A DNA stretch of 64,000 nucleotides, from assembly GCF_002286815.1 (NCBI RefSeq), contig NZ_MUNM01000022.1, forward strand, positions 1-64,000, read 5' to 3'. Of the stretch, positions 26,748 to 36,252 are shown piece by piece. Positions within the stretch are counted from its first letter, which is position 1. Each line of letters begins with the position of its first letter. Made by a program: the position numbers and the translations under genes. This stretch comes from Pseudomonas sp. PICF141. GTDB lineage: Bacteria; Pseudomonadota; Gammaproteobacteria; Pseudomonadales; Pseudomonadaceae. The notes beneath the pieces were generated by a model. That model worked only from the letters and a program-made list of their open reading frames with translations, was not told the origin of the DNA and did no database searches.

Positions 26748-26984
26748 CTACGGCTTGTTTTTCATTCGTTCGTTGGCGAGTCGTTCAGCCAGTGCATCCA
26801 GATCAGGTACAGAAGGTTCAGGCATCAGTTTCAGGGTGGCCTGCATCAACCGCATTTGCCGAATGAACCGTCGGCAATGGCGACAGAACATCAGATGATG
26901 GCGCATCATCAGTCGCTCTCGAAAACTCAATTGGCCATCGAGATAATCACTGGAGCGCGCCACTTGTTCCTTGCAGGTCAACAT
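26748..26984 (-). CDS. Zinc-finger anti-sigma factor-like protein (zf-HC2)
   Basis: 78 residues. The HX3CX2C zinc motif (H30, C34, C37 in MRHHLMFCRHCRRF) is characteristic of the anti-sigma domain that holds ECF sigma factors inactive. It overlaps the 3' end of the sigma gene by seven bases. No membrane helix is present, so it would be a cytoplasmic, possibly redox-responsive, anti-sigma factor. Confidence 0.85.
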   Translation of the reverse strand: MLTCKEQVARSSDYLDGQLSFRERLMMRHHLMFCRHCRRFIRQMRLMQATLKLMPEPSVPDLDALAERLANERMKNKP

Positions 26985-27592
26985 TCGCCGGTTTCCTCAA
27001 AATGCTCCACGGTCGCAAAGACCTTCAATCGTGCCCGATGCAGCAGCACACGAGCATTGGAGAGCGAGATCTCCAGAAGATTACAGATCTGCTCCAACTC
27101 AAGCCCCTGACGTTCACGCAACAGCAAGACACTGCTCTGCAGTTCCGACAGGCTGAGCAACGTGTGCTCCAGACACTCGCGCAACTCGTTTTCGGTCAAC
27201 AGCGCCTCTGGCGTGTCCTGATGCCAGGCGAACGGCGCCACCAGCCAATGCCCATCCGTCGATGAAAAACGATCGTCACCGAGGGTGCCGTGAGGCGACG
27301 GCAGGTCATCGAGCAGCACTTCCCGGCGGTTTTGCTTGTAGCGGCTCTTGGCCGAATTGGCGGTGATGGTCAGCAGCCAGGTCTTGAGGCTCGAACGCCC
27401 CTCGAACCCGCCCAGATTGCGCACCACCGACAGCCAGGCGTCCTGGACCACTTCGTCGGCGTGTCGGTTGCCGACGATGGCATAGGCCACCGCGCGCATG
27501 GCGCTCTGATAAGTGCTGACCAGTTCCTTGAAAGCCTTCTGCTCGCCCGCCAGCAGGCGTTCGAGCAATCGGGTGTCGTCAGCTGCAGCCAT
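26978..27592 (-). CDS. ECF RNA polymerase sigma factor
   Basis: 204 residues. Region 2 is seen in AFKELVSTYQSAMRAVAYAI and HADEVVQDAWLSVVRNLGGF, and region 4 in LSELQSSVLLLRERQGLELE followed by QICNLLEISLSNARVLLHRA. With the overlapping zf-HC2 gene it forms a sigma/anti-sigma pair. The porin gene starts 233 bases downstream of the pair on the same strand and may or may not be a target. The signal is unknown. Confidence 0.92.
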   Translation of the reverse strand: MAAADDTRLLERLLAGEQKAFKELVSTYQSAMRAVAYAIVGNRHADEVVQDAWLSVVRNLGGFEGRSSLKTWLLTITANSAKSRYKQNRREVLLDDLPSPHGTLGDDRFSSTDGHWLVAPFAWHQDTPEALLTENELRECLEHTLLSLSELQSSVLLLRERQGLELEQICNLLEISLSNARVLLHRARLKVFATVEHFEETGEC

Positions 27593-27638
27593 GCAAACCT
27601 CGTTTCAGATCCATCGATGCTCCAGCATCAGACAACAT

Positions 27639-27771
27639 TGTGGCGAGGGGGCTTGCCCCCGTTGGGTGGCGAAGCCGCCCCAAATCTGCGGCCCCGGCTT
27701 ATCAGTTATACCGAGTGCGCTGGTTTTACGACTGCTTCGCAGCCGAACGGGGGCAAGCCCCCTCGCCACAA
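27639..27771. repeat. REP-type inverted repeat pair (GGCGAGGGGGCTTGCCCC family)
   Basis: TGTGGCGAGGGGGCTTGCCC and its reverse complement bracket an inner, less perfect pair (GGCGAAGCCGCC and GACTGCTTCGCAGCC). The same composite element occurs at 29189-29321, 49570-49700, 55515-55646 and 62523-62665, so it is a mobile REPIN-like unit. Confidence 0.9.
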
Positions 27772-27841
27772 CAGCCTTCTCACCACAACAGTCCTTCGCC
27801 ACGACAGCCTTCTCACCACAAGCTCACTCGCCATGTAAGCA

Positions 27842-28963
27842 TCAGCGCTTGCGCAATATCACACTACCGATCGAGTAGCCGGCGCCGAACGAGCTGAGGA
27901 CCGCCAGCGAACCGCTGACCAGATCGTCCTGGTTTTTGTGAAACGAAATCACCGAACCGGCGGAACTGGTGTTGGCATAGGTGTCGAGAATCACCGGAGC
28001 TTCTTCTTCGGTGGCTTCGCGGCCCAGCAGCTTCTTGACGATCAGGTGGTTCATGCTGAGGTTGGCCTGATGCAGCCAGAAGCGCTTCACGTCGCTGACG
28101 TTGAGCTGGTTTTCTTCCAGGTGCGTGGCAATCAGCTCGGCGACCATCGGGCAGACATCGCGGAACACCTTGCGGCCTTCCTGCACGAACAGCTTGTCGG
28201 GGGCACCGATGCCCTCTTCCGCAGCGCGGTTGAGAAAGCCGAAGTTGTTGCGAATGTTATTGGAGAACTTGGTCAGCAGTTTGGTGCTGACCACGTCGAA
28301 CTGGTATTGGGATGTCGCCAGATCCGCACGTTCGATGATCACTGCGGTGGCGGCGTCGCCGAAGATGAAGTGGCTGTCGCGGTCGCGGAAATTCAGGTGA
28401 CCGGTGCAGACTTCCGGGTTCACCATCAGGATCGCCCGGGCCTGGCCCAGTTGCACGCTGTTGGCCGCAGCCTGGATGCCGAAGGTCGCCGAGGAACAGG
28501 CGACGTTCATGTCGAAACCGAAACCCTGGATGCCCAGCGCTTCCTGGACTTCGATGGCGATGGCCGGGTAGGCGCGTTGCAGGTTGGAGCAGGCGACGAT
28601 CACACCATCGATATCAGCGGCGGTCTTGCCGGCACGCTGCAAGGCTTGCTCGGCCGCGCCGATGGCCATCTGGCAAAGCACCGACCACTCGTCGTTGGAA
28701 CGTTCTGGCAGGCGTGGTGCCATGCGTCGCGGATCGAGAATGCCGTCCTTGTCCATGACAAAGCGGCTTTTGATGCCGGAAGCTTTTTCGATGAACGCTG
28801 CGCTGGATTCGGTCAATGCCTGGATTTCGCCACGCGCGATGGCGTCGGCGTTGTCGGCATTGAACAGCGCGACGTAAGCATTGAAAGACTGCACCAGCTC
28901 TTCGTTGGAAATGCTGTTGGCCGGGGTGTACAGGCCGGTGCCGCTGATGACGACGTTATGCAT
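27842..28963 (-). CDS. FabH-like beta-ketoacyl-ACP synthase III
   Basis: 373 residues from the ATG at 28963. The thiolase-fold triad is complete: C156 in DMNVACSSATF, H298 in WLHQANLSMN, and N331 in YANTSSAGS. This catalyses Claisen condensation of an acyl-CoA with malonyl-ACP. The opening MHNVVISGTGLYTPANSISN recalls the P. aeruginosa PA3286 type, which from memory primes fatty acid synthesis with octanoyl-CoA from beta-oxidation rather than acetyl-CoA. It appears monocistronic, flanked by two REP composites. Confidence 0.88.
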   Translation of the reverse strand: MHNVVISGTGLYTPANSISNEELVQSFNAYVALFNADNADAIARGEIQALTESSAAFIEKASGIKSRFVMDKDGILDPRRMAPRLPERSNDEWSVLCQMAIGAAEQALQRAGKTAADIDGVIVACSNLQRAYPAIAIEVQEALGIQGFGFDMNVACSSATFGIQAAANSVQLGQARAILMVNPEVCTGHLNFRDRDSHFIFGDAATAVIIERADLATSQYQFDVVSTKLLTKFSNNIRNNFGFLNRAAEEGIGAPDKLFVQEGRKVFRDVCPMVAELIATHLEENQLNVSDVKRFWLHQANLSMNHLIVKKLLGREATEEEAPVILDTYANTSSAGSVISFHKNQDDLVSGSLAVLSSFGAGYSIGSVILRKR

Positions 28964-29188
28964 GGTCGTTTCTCTAATCCGTTCAGGCAGAAAGCGTTGG
29001 CACCGACGTACCAACACACAAAGGGTCTATTCCAGGCTCCGGACGCAAACCTGGCATCGCTTTATTCCGATCCGCCCGGCCCGTGAAGGCTCAAAACCGC
29101 GGGACTGGCGTTTATAGGCGCGAAGTTTGCCATAAACGCTGGCTTTTGGCGCCTTTTGCGAGAGCAAACGCATACGTATTGGAGCCGT
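28964..29188. other. Gene-free stretch upstream of the FabH-like gene
   Basis: About 225 bases before the start of the FabH-like gene, joined to a REP composite at 29189-29321. It should hold the synthase promoter on the minus strand, but I could not identify a confident -35/-10 pair or a palindromic operator. Confidence 0.4.
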
Positions 29189-29321
29189 TGTGGCGAGGGG
29201 ACTTGCCCCCGTTGGGTGGCGAAGCCGCCCCAAACCTGCAGCCCCGGTGTATCAGATATACCGAGTGCACAGGTTTTACGACTGCTACGCAGCCGAACGG
29301 GGGCAAGCCCCCTCGCCACAA
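29189..29321. repeat. REP-type inverted repeat pair
   Basis: Second copy of the TGTGGCGAGGGGACTTGCCC composite, 1.4 kb from the first, so the FabH-like gene is bracketed by near-identical copies. It lies next to the hrpA stop and may form the 3' end of that transcript. Confidence 0.9.
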
Positions 29322-29326
29322 CAGCA

Positions 29327-32300
29327 TCACGGCTCGACCTGGCTCCATTGCTTGTTCAGGCGCTTGTCGGAGATCGGCACTTTGGTCCCCAATTGCTGCG
29401 CGAACAGCGAGACCCGATATTCCTCCAGCCACCAGCGATAGAGCTCCAGCTGCGGATCGCGCTTGCCTTCCTGGGCGTGTTTGTTGGCGCGGGTCTGGTA
29501 TTGGGACCAGAGTCCGGACAATTCACCGCTCCAGACCCGGTCTTTCTGCACCTGAGCGCCGAGTTTTTCGAAACGTTGCTCGACGGCCTTGAGGTAACGC
29601 GGCAGTTCCTTGAGCCACGGCATCGGCGTTTCGCGCACAAACCCCGGATACACCAGATGGCTGAGCTGCTGCTTGATGTCGTTCAAGGCCACGGCTTGCG
29701 CCAGGTCGATCTTGCCCTTGAAGCGTTTTTGCAGGCCGTGCCACAGCTTGAGAATCTCCAGCGTCAGCCTGGCCAACCGCTCAGCGTGCTCGGTCCAGCC
29801 GCCGCGTTTGCGCTCGGCCAGCGACGCCAGCCCGGCGCCATCGCGTGGCAACGGGTCTTCGCCCTCAAGAATGCAGCTGTCGAGGCTGGCCAGCAGAATG
29901 TCTTCCACCAGGCTGTCGACACGCCCCATGTCGCGGTACATCAGGCCCAACTCGGTCAGCCCCGGCAACTTGCTGCGCAGGAACTTCGCCGGTTCCGCCA
30001 GTTGCTGCATCAGCAAACGCTGCAACGCCCGGCGATGCTGGAACTCGGCTTCGGCCGGGGTCGAGAATCGACCTTCCTTGACGGTGCCGGCCTCTTCGAC
30101 CAGCGCCGGATACACCGTCATCGATAGCCCGGCGATTTTCTGCCGGGTTTTCTCGGCCACGGCGGCAAAGACTTTCGGCTCCACCGGTTGTTGGCTCTTC
30201 GCACTTTGCGGTACAGCCAACGCAGCCTGGCTGGCCTCGGCAAAGCGTGCGGTCAGCTCGGTCAGGTCACGGCCTTCGCCGAGGAACTTGCCCTGACCGT
30301 CGACGATTTCCAGGTTCATCCGCAAATGGCTTTCGACCTGCTGCGAGGCTTCGGCCCAGGCTTCATCGCTGACCCGCGCACCGGTCATGCGCAGCAACTC
30401 GCGGCCCAGCGCCTGAGGCAATGAGCCCTCGGCAAATGTGATGCGTTGCAATGCGGCTTTGACGAAGTCCGGCACTGGCACGAAATTCTTGCGCAGCGCC
30501 TTGGGCAGATTGCGCACCAGCGCAATGCATTTGGCCTCGATCATCCCTGGCACCAGCCATTCCAGACGTTCCGGCGGCAGCATCGGCAACAGCGGCGCTG
30601 GCACGCGCAAGGTCACGCCATCACGCGGATGGTTGGGCTCGAAGTGATAACTGAGGGCCAGTTCCAGATCGCCGATGTGCAGCGTGTCCGGGTAATGCGC
30701 GGCAGTGACTTCGCTGGCTTCGCGGGCCAGCACGTCTTCTTCGCGCATGATCAACAGCTGCGGGTCTTTCTGGCTGTTGACCCGGTACCAACTGTCGAAG
30801 GTCGCGCTCTGGTGAATCTCTGCCGGCAACCGCGCATCGTAGAAGGCGAACAGGGTTTCTTCGTCCGCCAGAATGTCCCGGCGACGCGCCTTGGCTTCCA
30901 GTTCATCCAACTGCTCCAGCAATCGCTGGTTGGCCGTCAGACATTTGGCTCTGGACTGAATCTCGCCACGCACCAGACCTTCGCGAATAAACAATTCACG
31001 AGACACCACCGGGTCGATCGGCCCGTAATGCACCGGCCGGCGACCCACCACGATCAGCCCGAACAGGGTGATTTGCTCGAAGGCCACGACCTGTCCGCGC
31101 TTCTTCTCCCAGTGGGGTTCGAAGTGGTTTTTCTTGACCAGGTGCCCGGCCAGCGGCTCGATCCAGTCGGCGTCGATCTTGGCGACCATTCGCGCGTAGA
31201 GTTTGGTGGTTTCCACCAGTTCGGCGGTCATCAGCCATTGCGGACGCTTCTTGCCCAGGCCCGACGAGGGGTGAATCCAGAAGCGCCGCTGACGGGCACC
31301 GAGGTAATCGCCGTCTTCGGTTTTCTGGCCGATCTGGCTGAGCAGGCCGCAGAGCACGGCTTTGTGCAGTTTCGGGTAATCCGCCGGCTCCTTGTTGAGG
31401 CTCAACTGCAGGTCGCGGCAGATCAGGCTCAACTGACGATGGGAGTCGCGCCACTCGCGCAGGCGCAGGTAATTGAGGAAATTCTTGCGGCACCAGTTGC
31501 GCAGCGGGCTGGCCGTCAGGGCTTGGCGCTGCTCTTCAAAACCACGCCACAGATTGACCAGCCCGGCGAAGTCCGAGTCCACATCTTTCCACTGCGCGTG
31601 AGCTTGATCGGCGGCTTGCTGACGTTCCGGCGGACGTTCGCGCGGGTCCTGAATCGACATGGCGCTGGCGACGATCAGCACTTCCTGCAAGCTGCCAAGT
31701 TTCGCCGCTTCCAGCAGCATTCGGCCCATGCGCGGGTCCACCGGCAGCCGCGCCAGTTGGCGACCAAGCGGCGTCAACTGACTGTTGCGGTCCACCGCCG
31801 AGAGCTCTTGCAGCAGGTTGAAACCGTCGCTGATGGCCTTGCCATCCGGCGGCTCGATAAACGGGAAATCGGTGATCTCGCCGAGGCGCAGATGAAGCAT
31901 CTGCAGAATGACTGCGGCGAGGTTGGTCCGCAGGATTTCCGGGTCGGTAAATTCCGGGCGACCGATGAAATCTTCTTCGCTGTAGAGGCGGATGCAAATG
32001 CCCGGCTCGACCCGCCCGCAACGACCTTTACGCTGGTTGGCGCTGGCCTGGGAAATGGCTTCGACGGGCAGGCGCTGTACCTTGGCGCGGTAGCTGTAGC
32101 GGCTGATGCGCGCGGTGCCGCTGTCGATCACGTAACGAATGCCCGGCACCGTCAGCGAGGTTTCGGCGACGTTGGTCGCCAATACCACGCGACGTCCGGG
32201 GTGGGACTGGAAGATCCGCTGTTGCTCGGCCGGCGACAGTCGCGCGTACAACGGCAGAATCTCGGTATGTTTGAGCTGAGCCTTGCGCAGCATGTCCGCT

Positions 32301-33238
32301 GCATCGCGAATCTCGCGCTCGCCGGGCAGGAACACCAGCACATCGCCCGGACTCTTGCGCTCACTGCGTTCGAACGCGGCAATTTCGTCCAGGGCGGCGA
32401 GAATGGCCTGATCCACGGTCAGGTCATCCTCGACGCGGTTGCCCTCCTCGTCCTGCTCCAGAGTCAGCGGGCGATACCAGGTTTCTACCGGAAAGGTGCG
32501 ACCGGACACTTCGACGATTGGCGCATCGTCGAAGTGTTTGGAGAAACGCTCCAGGTCGATGGTGGCCGAGGTGATGATGACTTTCAGGTCCGGACGACGC
32601 GGCAGCAGGGTTTTCAGGTAACCGAGCAGGAAGTCGATGTTCAGGCTGCGTTCGTGGGCTTCGTCGACGATGATCGTGTCGTAGCGCTCGAGGTAGCGGT
32701 CGTTCTGGGTTTCCGCCAGCAGGATGCCGTCGGTCATCAGTTTGATCAGGGTGTTGGCATCGCTCTGATCCTCGAACCGCACCTGATAGCCGACCAGTGC
32801 GCCCAACGGCGTCGCCAATTCTTCAGCGACCCGGCTCGCCACACTGCGGGCGGCGATTCGACGGGGTTGCGTGTGGCCGATCAGGCCGTGCTGGCCACGA
32901 CCGATTTCCAGGCAGATCTTTGGCAACTGGGTGGTTTTACCCGACCCGGTTTCACCGGCAATGATCAGCACCTGATGCTTGAGCAGCGCTTCCTTGATTT
33001 CGTCGCGCTTGGCGGCGATCGGCAGGCTGTCGTCGTAACGAATCACCGGCAGGCTGGCACGCCGTGCCAACACCTGATCGCAAGACGCCTGCGTGCGTGT
33101 TACCCACTCGGCGAGTTTGGCCTCGTCAGGTTTCTTGCGCAGCTCCAGCAACTGCCGCCGCAACCGATGGCGGTCGGCGAGCATGGCGTGATCGAGGTTT
33201 TTCAGCAGTTTGTCGATTGAAGGCGATTCGTCAGTCAT
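29327..33238 (-). CDS. hrpA: ATP-dependent RNA helicase HrpA
   Basis: 1303 residues, the usual HrpA length. DEAH-box motifs are clear: Walker A IAGETGSGKTTQ, the box IIVDEAHERS, SAT in IITSATI, and the C-terminal helicase TNVAETSLTVPGIRYVIDSG and QRKGRCGRVEPG. The HA2, OB-fold and the long DUF3418 C-terminal region follow. HrpA unwinds RNA, with roles in mRNA processing and rescue of stalled ribosomes reported in E. coli. It stands alone between aceK and the FabH-like gene. Confidence 0.96.
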   Translation of the reverse strand: MTDESPSIDKLLKNLDHAMLADRHRLRRQLLELRKKPDEAKLAEWVTRTQASCDQVLARRASLPVIRYDDSLPIAAKRDEIKEALLKHQVLIIAGETGSGKTTQLPKICLEIGRGQHGLIGHTQPRRIAARSVASRVAEELATPLGALVGYQVRFEDQSDANTLIKLMTDGILLAETQNDRYLERYDTIIVDEAHERSLNIDFLLGYLKTLLPRRPDLKVIITSATIDLERFSKHFDDAPIVEVSGRTFPVETWYRPLTLEQDEEGNRVEDDLTVDQAILAALDEIAAFERSERKSPGDVLVFLPGEREIRDAADMLRKAQLKHTEILPLYARLSPAEQQRIFQSHPGRRVVLATNVAETSLTVPGIRYVIDSGTARISRYSYRAKVQRLPVEAISQASANQRKGRCGRVEPGICIRLYSEEDFIGRPEFTDPEILRTNLAAVILQMLHLRLGEITDFPFIEPPDGKAISDGFNLLQELSAVDRNSQLTPLGRQLARLPVDPRMGRMLLEAAKLGSLQEVLIVASAMSIQDPRERPPERQQAADQAHAQWKDVDSDFAGLVNLWRGFEEQRQALTASPLRNWCRKNFLNYLRLREWRDSHRQLSLICRDLQLSLNKEPADYPKLHKAVLCGLLSQIGQKTEDGDYLGARQRRFWIHPSSGLGKKRPQWLMTAELVETTKLYARMVAKIDADWIEPLAGHLVKKNHFEPHWEKKRGQVVAFEQITLFGLIVVGRRPVHYGPIDPVVSRELFIREGLVRGEIQSRAKCLTANQRLLEQLDELEAKARRRDILADEETLFAFYDARLPAEIHQSATFDSWYRVNSQKDPQLLIMREEDVLAREASEVTAAHYPDTLHIGDLELALSYHFEPNHPRDGVTLRVPAPLLPMLPPERLEWLVPGMIEAKCIALVRNLPKALRKNFVPVPDFVKAALQRITFAEGSLPQALGRELLRMTGARVSDEAWAEASQQVESHLRMNLEIVDGQGKFLGEGRDLTELTARFAEASQAALAVPQSAKSQQPVEPKVFAAVAEKTRQKIAGLSMTVYPALVEEAGTVKEGRFSTPAEAEFQHRRALQRLLMQQLAEPAKFLRSKLPGLTELGLMYRDMGRVDSLVEDILLASLDSCILEGEDPLPRDGAGLASLAERKRGGWTEHAERLARLTLEILKLWHGLQKRFKGKIDLAQAVALNDIKQQLSHLVYPGFVRETPMPWLKELPRYLKAVEQRFEKLGAQVQKDRVWSGELSGLWSQYQTRANKHAQEGKRDPQLELYRWWLEEYRVSLFAQQLGTKVPISDKRLNKQWSQVEP

Positions 33239-33310
33239 CAGGTACGCAAAAGTCGTCTAGTGGCGCAGGGGGCGGATTGTCGCAGATTTGGCAGCGATTG
33301 CGGGTGGTGT

Positions 33311-33418
33311 GATCGTTCCCACGCTCTGCCTGGGAATGCAGCAAGGGACGCTCTGCGTCCCAAGAGCGAACGCGGAGCGTCCGGGGAGGCATTCCCATGC
33401 GGAGCGTGGGAACGATCA
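33311..33418. repeat. REP-type inverted repeat (GATCGTTCCCACGCTC family)
   Basis: GATCGTTCCCACGCTCTGCC and the complement GGAGCGTGGGAACGATC enclose a second internal pair built on GGACGCTCTGCGTCC and GCGGAGCGTCC. A close copy is at 60444-60555. It lies between hrpA and aceK. Confidence 0.85.
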
Positions 33419-33432
33419 GTGTCAGGTGCGGG

Positions 33433-35154
33433 TTACTCGTTATCGAGGCCTTTGCGCCGATACGGGAACACATCGATCACCTTCCCCGCCCGAATCGCCT
33501 CCTGCAAACTCTTCCAGTAATCGGCGTTGTACAACTCGCCATGCAACTGACCGAACAACTTTCTTTGCCCCAAATCGGCGAACAGAAACGGCGGAAACTC
33601 TTCAGGAAACACATCCAGTGGCCCGATCGAGTACCAGGGCTCTGACGCCATTTCGTCTTCCGGCGTGCGCGGTTGCGGGATATGGCGGAAGTTGGCTTCG
33701 GTCAGGAAACAGATCTCGTCGTAGTCATAAAACACCACCCGACCGTGACGGGTGACGCCAAAATTCTTCAACAACATGTCGCCGGGGAAAATGTTCGCCG
33801 CTGCCAGTTGCTTGATCGCCAGACCGTAATCCTCCAGCGCCTCGCGAACCTGCGCCTCGTTGGCGTGTTCCAGATAAAGGTTCAATGGCGTCATCCGGCG
33901 TTCGGTCCAGCAGTGGCGAATCAGCACCGTATCGTCCTCCACGGACACGGTGGACGCGGCCACTTCGAGCAACTCTTCAAGGCATGCCGGCTCGAACTTG
34001 CTCAAGGGGAAACGGAAGTCGGCGAACTCTTGGGTGTCGGCCATGCGCCCGACCCGGTCGACGCTTTTCACCAGGCGATACTTTTCGATCACCGTGGCGC
34101 GGTCGACGTTTTTCGACGGTGAGAAGCGGTCCTTGATGATCTTGAAAACGGTGTTGAAGCCCGGCAGGGTAAACACGCTCATGACCATGCCGCGCACGCC
34201 GGGGGCCATGATGAACTGGTCGTCGGTGTTGGCCAGGTGATTGATCAGCGCGCGATAAAACTCGGACTTGCCATGCTTGTAGAAGCCGATCGAAGTGTAC
34301 AGCTCGGCAATGTGCTTGCCCGGCAGGATGCGTTTGAGAAAGCCGATGAATTCCGCCGGCACTGGCACATCAACCATGAAGTAGGAACGGGTGAAGGAGA
34401 AGATGATCGACACCTCCGCCTCGTCGGTGATCAGCGCATCGATCTGGATGCCCCGGCCTTCGCGATGCAGCAGCGGAATCACCAGTGGCCATTGCTCGTC
34501 AGGGGTGTAAATGCGCCCCACCAGATAGGCGCCCTTGTTACGGTAAAGCACCGAGGAAAACAGTTCGACGCTCAGCTCCGGGTCCTTGCAGACCCAGTCC
34601 GGCAGATTCTCGCGCAATTGCACTTCGAGGCGACGCAGGTCGCCGGCCAGATCGGCATAATCCTCGCTGAAGCGGTAGTCGGCAAAAATGCTCGTGAGCA
34701 TGCCCGATAACTGCCCATGCGGTTTGTAGGTGCGGGTTTGTGCCGCCCGGGCGCGACGCAGGCTCGGGCGCGTGGTGTGGATGAACATGCAGCCATCGCT
34801 GATCAGGTCGTGGCTGAACAGGCCGCAGAAAATCGAGTTGTACCAGGTCTCGGACAACTCATCGTCAAAGCGCAGGTCGATCAGGCTGATGTAAGCGCTT
34901 TTGACCAGCGGCCAGTTGCTGACGTCCATCAGCACCTCGGTCGCGAACGCCGCATGCAAGCGCCCGACCGTTTCGCCGACCTTTTCTTCGTAGAGGTTGA
35001 TCCGCGCCGCCGACGCGACTTGCGTCTCCTGCCATTGAGCCTGCTCGAAACGGGCCCGGGCGCCGTCGGTGATCTGACGGAAATGCTCGCGGTAATCGTC
35101 AAAGCCATCGAGGATCATTCGGGCGATGTCGGCGGCTGGCCATTGCTGCGGCAT
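33433..35154 (-). CDS. aceK: Isocitrate dehydrogenase kinase/phosphatase
   Basis: 573 residues from the ATG near 35154 ([20 protein letters not shown]), the usual AceK length. Conserved segments include [20 protein letters not shown], the nucleotide loop [20 protein letters not shown] and [20 protein letters not shown], in which the DYDE pair are catalytic acidic residues. AceK phosphorylates and dephosphorylates isocitrate dehydrogenase, steering carbon between the Krebs cycle and glyoxylate bypass. In Pseudomonas it is commonly unlinked to aceA/glcB, as here. Confidence 0.95.
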   Translation of the reverse strand: MPQQWPAADIARMILDGFDDYREHFRQITDGARARFEQAQWQETQVASAARINLYEEKVGETVGRLHAAFATEVLMDVSNWPLVKSAYISLIDLRFDDELSETWYNSIFCGLFSHDLISDGCMFIHTTRPSLRRARAAQTRTYKPHGQLSGMLTSIFADYRFSEDYADLAGDLRRLEVQLRENLPDWVCKDPELSVELFSSVLYRNKGAYLVGRIYTPDEQWPLVIPLLHREGRGIQIDALITDEAEVSIIFSFTRSYFMVDVPVPAEFIGFLKRILPGKHIAELYTSIGFYKHGKSEFYRALINHLANTDDQFIMAPGVRGMVMSVFTLPGFNTVFKIIKDRFSPSKNVDRATVIEKYRLVKSVDRVGRMADTQEFADFRFPLSKFEPACLEELLEVAASTVSVEDDTVLIRHCWTERRMTPLNLYLEHANEAQVREALEDYGLAIKQLAAANIFPGDMLLKNFGVTRHGRVVFYDYDEICFLTEANFRHIPQPRTPEDEMASEPWYSIGPLDVFPEEFPPFLFADLGQRKLFGQLHGELYNADYWKSLQEAIRAGKVIDVFPYRRKGLDNE

Positions 35155-35282
35155 AGGTAAAACCTCGGCGGCTATTCTTGTCGTTGGGGCTGAGCTTAGT
35201 GGCCCTGTGTGACGCAACGCAACCATTGCCTTGTGCCCTGACTGGCGCGACACTTGCGCGCCAATCAAGGAAGGAAAGCGCT

Positions 35283-36191
35283 GTGAACCCCCTCGATATC
35301 CTGCGTATGTTGTCGCTTGCCGCCATTTGGGGTGCGAGTTTTCTGTTCATGCGCGTTATAGCCCCCGTGATTGGCACAATCCCCACGGCTTTTTTTCGCG
35401 TATCGATTGCCGCCGTCGGGCTGCTGGTGATTCTTGGCCTGATGCGCATCAGCTGGGATTTCAAAGGCAAGTTCAAGACGGTGATGCTGCTGGGGATGAT
35501 CAATTCCGGGATTCCGGCAACCCTCTATTGCGTGGCGGCCCAGGTGCTGCCGGCCGGTTACTCGGCGATTTTCAACGCCACCACGCCTTTGATGGGGGTG
35601 TTGATCGGCGGTCTGTTCTTCCATGAAAAATTCACCGCCGCCAAGTTGAGCGGCGTCTTTCTCGGCCTGTTCGGCGTGGGCATCCTCACCCGTGCCGGGC
35701 CGGTGGCGTTCAACCTGGAACTGCTGACAGGCGCACTCGCGTGCCTGATGGCCACCACTTGCTACGGCTTTGCCGGGTTCCTCGCCCGGCGCTGGCTCGA
35801 CCATGCCGGCGGTCTCGACAGTCGCCTTTCGGCGCTGGGCAGCATGCTCGGCGCGACGTTGTTGCTGCTGCCGCTGTTTGGCTACAGCGTGCTCAGCCAG
35901 CCACCGGCGAGCTGGGGCGGCTGGAGTGTCTGGCTGTCGTTGCTGGGGTTGGGTTTGGTCTGCACAGCCTTTGCCTACATTATTTACTTCCGTTTGCTGA
36001 CGTCGGTTGGCCCGGTGAAATCAATGACCGTGACCTTCATGATCCCGCCGTTCGGCGTGTTGTGGGGGGCGCTGTTGCTGGATGAGCCGCTGTCGATGGC
36101 GCACCTTTATGGCGGGGTGTTGATTGCGCTGGCGTTGTGGCTGGTGTTGAAGCCGGCGGTGGCGAAAACCGTTCAAATGGCTGCCAAGTAG
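35283..36191 (+). CDS. EamA/DMT-superfamily transporter
   Basis: 302 residues from a GTG at 35283, chosen for AAGGAAGGAAA just upstream. About ten membrane helices in two EamA repeats; [20 protein letters not shown] opens the first and [20 protein letters not shown] and [20 protein letters not shown] close the second. It is a metabolite exporter of the RhaT/DMT type with unknown substrate. It is divergent to aceK, 128 bases away. Confidence 0.88.
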   Translation: MNPLDILRMLSLAAIWGASFLFMRVIAPVIGTIPTAFFRVSIAAVGLLVILGLMRISWDFKGKFKTVMLLGMINSGIPATLYCVAAQVLPAGYSAIFNATTPLMGVLIGGLFFHEKFTAAKLSGVFLGLFGVGILTRAGPVAFNLELLTGALACLMATTCYGFAGFLARRWLDHAGGLDSRLSALGSMLGATLLLLPLFGYSVLSQPPASWGGWSVWLSLLGLGLVCTAFAYIIYFRLLTSVGPVKSMTVTFMIPPFGVLWGALLLDEPLSMAHLYGGVLIALALWLVLKPAVAKTVQMAAK

Positions 36192-36210
36192 TTTGACGGT
36201 GTTGCCGATG

Positions 36211-36239
36211 GCGCCATCGCGGGCAAGCCCGCGATGGCG
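36211..36239. repeat. Short REP hairpin
   Basis: GCCATCGCGGGCAAGCCCGC followed by GATGGC is a single palindrome between convergent genes (EamA transporter and aldehyde dehydrogenase) and may end both transcripts. No T-run follows. Confidence 0.75.
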
Positions 36240-36252
36240 TCGGCTCAGACGA

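Noticed and set aside
27639..29321. CRISPR array from recurring similar repeats
   Set aside because: The copies are inverted pairs far apart at gene ends, not short direct repeats with regular spacers.
30446..33220. 924-codon open frame on the plus strand opposite hrpA
   Set aside because: It is the antisense shadow of a GC-rich gene; the translation is low-complexity (Gln, Arg, Val, His rich) with no domain, while hrpA on the other strand is unmistakable.
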